Source of the DNA: Sphingobium sp. CAP-1
GTDB lineage: Bacteria > Pseudomonadota > Alphaproteobacteria > Sphingomonadales > Sphingomonadaceae
Reading direction: 5' to 3'
NCBI RefSeq assembly: GCF_009720145.1
Contig: NZ_CP046253.1
Location: 620,001-684,000 of the forward strand
DNA: 64,000 nucleotides
The position numbers were made by a program, and so were the translations under genes. The notes below the pieces were generated by a model. The model had not been told where the DNA came from. It searched no databases and saw nothing but the letters and a program-made list of their open reading frames with translations. How positions within the stretch are numbered: the stretch's first letter is position 1; every line of letters begins with the position of its first letter. Positions 60,527 to 64,000 of this stretch are shown here, one piece after another.

Positions 60527-61602
60527 TAATATTGCTCCACCAGCACGTCGGTATAGAGTTCAGCCATATCAGGTTCGGGCGAACTTTCCGCGAAGTCGGC
60601 GGCTTCGGCCACGATCTTGCGAATATTCTGGTCGATCGCCTTGATGTCCTCCTCGGTGACGCCGGCGTCGAGCAGATATTTCTTCACGCCTTCGATCGGG
60701 TCGGACTTGTCGCGCATCGCCTGCACTTCCTCACGCGAGCGATATTTGGCCGGGTCGGACATGGAGTGACCGCGATAGCGGTAGGTTTTCATTTCCAGCA
60801 GGATCGGACCATTGCCGTCCTGCACCCACTTCAGCGCTTCTTCGGTCGCGCCGCGCACGGCCAGCACGTCCATGCCGTCGACCTGAAGGCCGGGGATGCG
60901 GAAGCTTTCGCCGCGGCGGTAGAGCTGGTCCTCCGACGAGGCGCGATTGACGCTGGTGCCCATGGCATATTGGTTATTCTCGATCACGAAGATGATCGGC
61001 AGCTTCCACAGTTCGGCCATGTTGAACGATTCATAGACCTGGCCCTGGTTGGCCGCGCCGTCGCCGAAATAGGCGACGCACACGCCGCCGTCATTGCTAT
61101 ATTTATGCGCGAAGCCCAGGCCCGCACCCAGCGACACCTGCGCACCGACAATGCCATGCCCGCCGTAGAATTTATGCTCGACGCTGAACATGTGCATCGA
61201 CCCGCCCTTGCCGCGCGAAATGCCCGCGCCACGGCCGGTAAGTTCGGCCATGATGACATTGGGATCGATGCCATAGGCGAGCATGTGGCCATGGTCGCGA
61301 TAGCCGGTGATAACGCTGTCTTTGCCGGGCTTGAGCGCCGACTGGATGCCAACCGCAACCGCTTCCTGGCCGATATAGAGGTGACAGAAGCCGCCGATCA
61401 GACCCAGGCCATAGAGCTGGCCCGCCTTTTCCTCGAAGCGGCGGATAAGGACCATCTGCCGGTAGAATTCCAGCAGCTCTTCCTTGCTCGCCTTATAGTC
61501 GGTCGGGGTTTGCGGGCGAGGCCGGTTATGGTCCGCGCCGGCGGCGGGTGCAGCCGCCTCTGCCTTTGCGCGTGAAGGACGCGGCGTCGTTGGTTTCGCC
61601 AA
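60526..61602 (-). CDS. pdhA: Pyruvate dehydrogenase E1 alpha, TTG start
   Basis: A 358-residue thiamine-diphosphate enzyme. FYRQMVLIRRFEEKAGQLYG, GYRDHGHMLAYGIDP, GRGKGGSMHMF-like segment (here SRGKGGSMHMF), the ThDP motif YFGDGAANQGQVYESFNMA and YRYRGHSMSDPAKYRSREE with the phosphorylation-loop serine are clear. TTG 61602 is preceded by AAGGA about eight bases upstream and gives the expected N-terminus AKPTTPRPSRAK. An array of TTTGC/GCAAA motifs lies upstream. Confidence 0.94.
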   Translation of the reverse strand: MAKPTTPRPSRAKAEAAAPAAGADHNRPRPQTPTDYKASKEELLEFYRQMVLIRRFEEKAGQLYGLGLIGGFCHLYIGQEAVAVGIQSALKPGKDSVITGYRDHGHMLAYGIDPNVIMAELTGRGAGISRGKGGSMHMFSVEHKFYGGHGIVGAQVSLGAGLGFAHKYSNDGGVCVAYFGDGAANQGQVYESFNMAELWKLPIIFVIENNQYAMGTSVNRASSEDQLYRRGESFRIPGLQVDGMDVLAVRGATEEALKWVQDGNGPILLEMKTYRYRGHSMSDPAKYRSREEVQAMRDKSDPIEGVKKYLLDAGVTEEDIKAIDQNIRKIVAEAADFAESSPEPDMAELYTDVLVEQY

Positions 61603-61709
61603 GGCTGTTATCCTTTTGCGTGGGGTAGGATGGAAGGAAGCCCGATATAGCGGCAGAGTTGCATAAATTGCAACGGCAGAGCCCGGAATCCGGGCAAAAC
61701 CCCTAGCAA

Positions 61710-61800
61710 TTTCGCAAATCTGTTGACCGTTGCGAAGTTTGCAAAGTTCAGCCCGACCGCGCCGCAGCAAAATTACCCGGAAGGGGTTTTTTGCGCAAAA
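61710..61800. promoter_or_regulatory. Array of TTTGC/GCAAA palindromes upstream of pdhA
   Basis: TTTCGCAAA (61710-61718), TTGCGAAGTTTGCAAA (61730-61745, including the perfect TTTGCAAA) and TTTTGCGCAAAA (61789-61800, a perfect 12-bp palindrome). Repeated symmetric sites in the pdh control region suggest operators for a carbon-metabolism regulator; TTTGCAAA-type sites are known for ScfR-like short-chain acyl-CoA regulators in related bacteria. The regulator here is inference. Confidence 0.5.
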
Positions 61801-61825
61801 ACCTTACGTTTTCTTGGGCAACTGT

Positions 61826-62137
61826 TCAATTCAGCGGGACGATAACCTCGTCATGATGGATCACGCCGAGCTGGCGACGGATCAGTTCGTCTGCCAGATC
61901 AGGATCGACACGGCGCGGATCAAGCGCTTCGACGCGATTGCGCAGTTCGGCCTGCGCCGCTTGCGTTTTCTGCAACTCGCTTTTCGCCGCGTGCAACTGG
62001 CGGGTATAATCACCCCAGGCCAGCACCCCGTTGGAGCCCAACACGACATAGCCAGCGAAAAGGAGCAGCAGCAGCAGCGCGATCGCAGGCCCAAAGGCCG
62101 AGAACAGCAACAGACGAAGTTTAGCGATATGCGCCAT
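61826..62137 (-). CDS. ftsB: FtsB/DivIC-like septum formation protein
   Basis: A 103-residue bitopic protein: membrane helix LLLLLLFAGYVVLG near 20-35, then a coiled coil (TRQLHAAKSELQKTQAAQAE) and RQLGVIHHDEVIVPLN. The position between eno and pdhA and the layout match FtsB of the division complex, which links FtsQ and FtsL in the periplasm. Confidence 0.88.
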   Translation of the reverse strand: MAHIAKLRLLLFSAFGPAIALLLLLLFAGYVVLGSNGVLAWGDYTRQLHAAKSELQKTQAAQAELRNRVEALDPRRVDPDLADELIRRQLGVIHHDEVIVPLN

Positions 62138-62165
62138 GGACCAGATGAATCACAGGAATCGACCA

Positions 62166-62195
62166 GCCGCAAGTGAAAAATCACTCACCTGCGGC
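62166..62195. other. Hairpin between eno and ftsB
   Basis: GCCGCA (62166-62171) pairs with TGCGGC (62190-62195), with AGTGA/TCACT nested inside. Lacks an outer T-run; may stabilise or attenuate the eno message. Confidence 0.4.
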
Positions 62196-62214
62196 CGGCC
62201 GAGTCCATTGTCGG

Positions 62215-63489
62215 TTATCGGAAGATCGAACGGCCAGCATAGACCGCGATGTCGCCCAGTTCTTCCTCGATACGGATGAGCTGGTTATATTTGGCGAGCC
62301 GGTCCGAACGGGCGAGCGATCCGGTCTTGATCTGACCGCAATTGGTGGCGACGGCGAGATCGGCGATGGTCGCGTCCTCTGTCTCGCCCGAACGATGCGA
62401 CATGACCGCAGTGTAGCGCGAACGATGGGCCAGATCGACGGCGGCCAGCGTCTCCGTCAGCGTCCCGATCTGGTTGACCTTGACCAGCAGCGAATTGGCC
62501 AGCCCCTTGCCGATGCCCATGGCGAGGCGCGCGGGGTTGGTGACGAACAGGTCGTCGCCGACCAGTTGCACCTTGTTGCCGATCTTGTCGGTCAGCGCCT
62601 TCCAGCCCTCGAAATCATCCTCGCTCATGCCGTCCTCGATCGACTTGATCGGATAGTCGGCGCACAGAGCGGCCAGATAGTCCGCCATCTCGACCGGCGA
62701 GAGCGACAGGCCTTCGCCCGAAATCTCATATTTGCCGTTCCTGAAGAATTCCGTCGCGGCGCAGTCCAGCGCCAGCACAACATCGTCGCCCGGCTTGTAG
62801 CCCGCCTTCTCGACCGACAGCATGATGAAATCGAGCGCATCGCGAGTCGAGGCTATGTTGGGAGCAAAACCACCCTCATCGCCGACCGATGTCGCCAGCC
62901 CCTTGTCGTGCAGACCCTTTTTGAGGGTGTGGAAGATTTCCGAACCGATCCGCACCGCGTCCGCGATGCTTTCCGCACCGACCGGCATGATCATGAATTC
63001 CTGGAAATCGATCGGATTGTCGGCATGTTCGCCGCCATTGATGATGTTCATCATCGGCACCGGCAGGACGTGCGACTGCACGCCGCCGACATAGCGATAA
63101 AGCGGCAGGCCGCGCGCATCGGCGGCTGCCTTGGCCACGGCGAGCGACACGCCCAGGATCGCGTTCGCGCCCAGGTTCGACTTGTTCTCGGTCCCGTCGA
63201 GCGCGATCATCGCGGCGTCGACTTCGCCCTGATCCTCAGCTTCGAAGCCCACCAGTTCGCCGGCGATCGTGTCGTTGACGGCAGCGACGGCGGCCAGCAC
63301 GCCCTTGCCCAGATATTTGCTTTTGTCGCCGTCACGCTTTTCGACCGCTTCATAGGCGCCGGTGGAGGCGCCCGACGGCACGGCGGCGCGGCCGAAGCTG
63401 CCATCTTCCAGCATGACATCGACTTCGACGGTGGGATTGCCCCGGCTGTCGAGGATCTGGCGGGCGTGAATGTCGAGAATGGCGGTCAT
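62215..63489 (-). CDS. eno: Enolase
   Basis: A 424-residue glycolytic enzyme interconverting 2-phosphoglycerate and phosphoenolpyruvate. ILDIHARQILDSRGNPTVEV, AAVPSGASTGAYEAVEKRDG, NIINGGEHADNPIDFQEFMI, the metal site SIEDGMSEDDFEGWK, and VMSHRSGETEDATIADLAVA are all present. ATG 63489 has AGGGAG six bases upstream; the frame runs further 5' without conservation. Confidence 0.97.
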   Translation of the reverse strand: MTAILDIHARQILDSRGNPTVEVDVMLEDGSFGRAAVPSGASTGAYEAVEKRDGDKSKYLGKGVLAAVAAVNDTIAGELVGFEAEDQGEVDAAMIALDGTENKSNLGANAILGVSLAVAKAAADARGLPLYRYVGGVQSHVLPVPMMNIINGGEHADNPIDFQEFMIMPVGAESIADAVRIGSEIFHTLKKGLHDKGLATSVGDEGGFAPNIASTRDALDFIMLSVEKAGYKPGDDVVLALDCAATEFFRNGKYEISGEGLSLSPVEMADYLAALCADYPIKSIEDGMSEDDFEGWKALTDKIGNKVQLVGDDLFVTNPARLAMGIGKGLANSLLVKVNQIGTLTETLAAVDLAHRSRYTAVMSHRSGETEDATIADLAVATNCGQIKTGSLARSDRLAKYNQLIRIEEELGDIAVYAGRSIFR

Positions 63490-63545
63490 GATCGCTCCCT
63501 GCGCTTGGCGTCGTAACGGCGGCCGGCGGCCTTCAATTCGCGCCC

Positions 63546-63577
63546 CGCTTAGCCAGCACCACCCGCATTGGCAATGC
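63546..63577 (-). promoter_or_regulatory. Possible eno promoter with a 13-bp palindrome
   Basis: Minus-strand TTGCCA (63569-63574) and TAAGCG (63546-63551) are 17 bases apart. The -35 box lies within the palindrome GCATTG-G-CAATGC (63565-63577), which could be an operator. The -10 match is weak. Confidence 0.35.
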
Positions 63578-63716
63578 GAGGGCTTGCACCACGGGAAAAA
63601 ATGCCGATGTTCAAATGTAACGGCAACGGAACTGTAGGCCGCCGCCAAGCATTGGAGTCAGGAACCCGCTGCGACGCGCGGCTTCGATGCCGATACGAAA
63701 GGGAGACATAAGGACC

Positions 63717-64000
63717 ATGGCCGATACCCCGGAAACGCCGCCCGCCAAGCGCGGTCGCAAGCCTGCCGCCGTGAAGGCCAAGCCGGTCAAGGGGGCGGTG
63801 GCCGCCGCGCCCGCGCCGGTCAAGTCCGCCCCGGTGAAGAAGGCCGCGACGCGCAAGGCCGCCAGCCCCAAAAAGCCGGGCAATGGCGCCGCGTCGCATG
63901 GCTGGACCGCACAGATCGCACCGATCAGGGAGCAGGCGGAAAAGGCCGCGAAGGCCGCCGCCGACAAGCTGAACGCCGTCGACTGGAAGGCGCATATCGA
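63717..64000 (+). CDS. Ala/Lys/Pro-rich protein, start only (cut by window edge)
   Basis: The first 94 codons of a gene that continues past the window. The start TPETPPAKRGRKPAAVKAKP contains an AT-hook-like KRGRKP and is followed by histone-H1-like Ala/Lys/Pro runs; a helical segment (REQAEKAAKAAADKLNAVDW) begins near residue 72. AAGGA directly precedes ATG 63717. A DNA-binding or phasin-like protein is possible; not assignable from this part. Confidence 0.7.
   Translation, partial: MADTPETPPAKRGRKPAAVKAKPVKGAVAAAPAPVKSAPVKKAATRKAASPKKPGNGAASHGWTAQIAPIREQAEKAAKAAADKLNAVDWKAHI

Noticed and set aside
1..64000. CRISPR arrays, insertion sequences, prophage or integron structures
   Set aside because: No regularly spaced direct repeats, transposase, integrase or phage genes were seen; the repeats present are REP-like palindromes.

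Overview
The window looks like a chromosomal segment of a sphingomonad alphaproteobacterium (Sphingobium/Sphingomonas-like). The reasons are high GC, a complete 14-gene nuoA-N operon that runs on into birA, coaX, rnj and a DUF1467 gene, a gcrA cell-cycle regulator, a lipoyl domain fused to pyruvate dehydrogenase E1 beta, purS/purQ-type purine genes, and dispersed REP-like palindromes. Almost every long antisense reading frame is a shadow of a GC-rich gene on the other strand.

Layout. 1-2.7 kb (minus): the 5' part of lon behind a heat-shock-like promoter, ybaB, dnaX and the 4.5S SRP RNA. 3.0-8.4 kb: a SAM methyltransferase, a class A beta-lactamase with the carbapenemase-type cysteine pair, a [2Fe-2S] ferredoxin, two adjacent cysteine desulfurases (one with an in-frame REP element) and an alpha/beta hydrolase. 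8.4-15.3 kb: the most unusual region. A minus-strand operon encodes an Hpt-like protein without its histidine, a degenerate nucleotidyltransferase/CDP-alcohol-transferase-like membrane protein, a DUF2336-like protein and a histidine kinase whose phospho-acceptor histidine is arginine. A TipN-like polar coiled-coil protein is divergently transcribed. 15.3-33.2 kb: DUF1467, rnj, coaX, birA (apparent CTG start) and nuoN to nuoA.

33.3-42.9 kb: an IMPase, a small exported protein, efp, a Tat-exported class V aminotransferase, an RTX M10 metalloprotease, purC, a TauE/SafE permease, a 49-residue membrane protein missed by length cut-offs, purS and purQ. 43.1-50.3 kb: a UDP-ManNAcA/exopolysaccharide cluster (wecB, wecC, Wza-like lipoprotein, Wzc-like kinase) and an ABC-2 permease. 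50.3-55.7 kb: gcrA, parE, a beta-lactamase-fold hydrolase, an EF-hand protein and a squalene-synthase-like protein. 55.8-59.1 kb: three Tad-pilus-like pseudopilin genes. 59.2-63.5 kb (minus): eno, ftsB, pdhA, pdhB, with an array of TTTGC/GCAAA motifs before pdhA. The window ends inside an Ala/Lys/Pro-rich gene.

The housekeeping parts fit together conventionally: complex I with cofactor enzymes, Fe-S and sulfur supply, purine synthesis, glycolysis and PDH. The candidate new biology is the 8.4-15.3 kb locus, where several signalling or enzymatic domains have lost catalytic residues yet remain intact reading frames beside a polarity-factor-like gene. All functional calls come from reading motifs; no database search was run.
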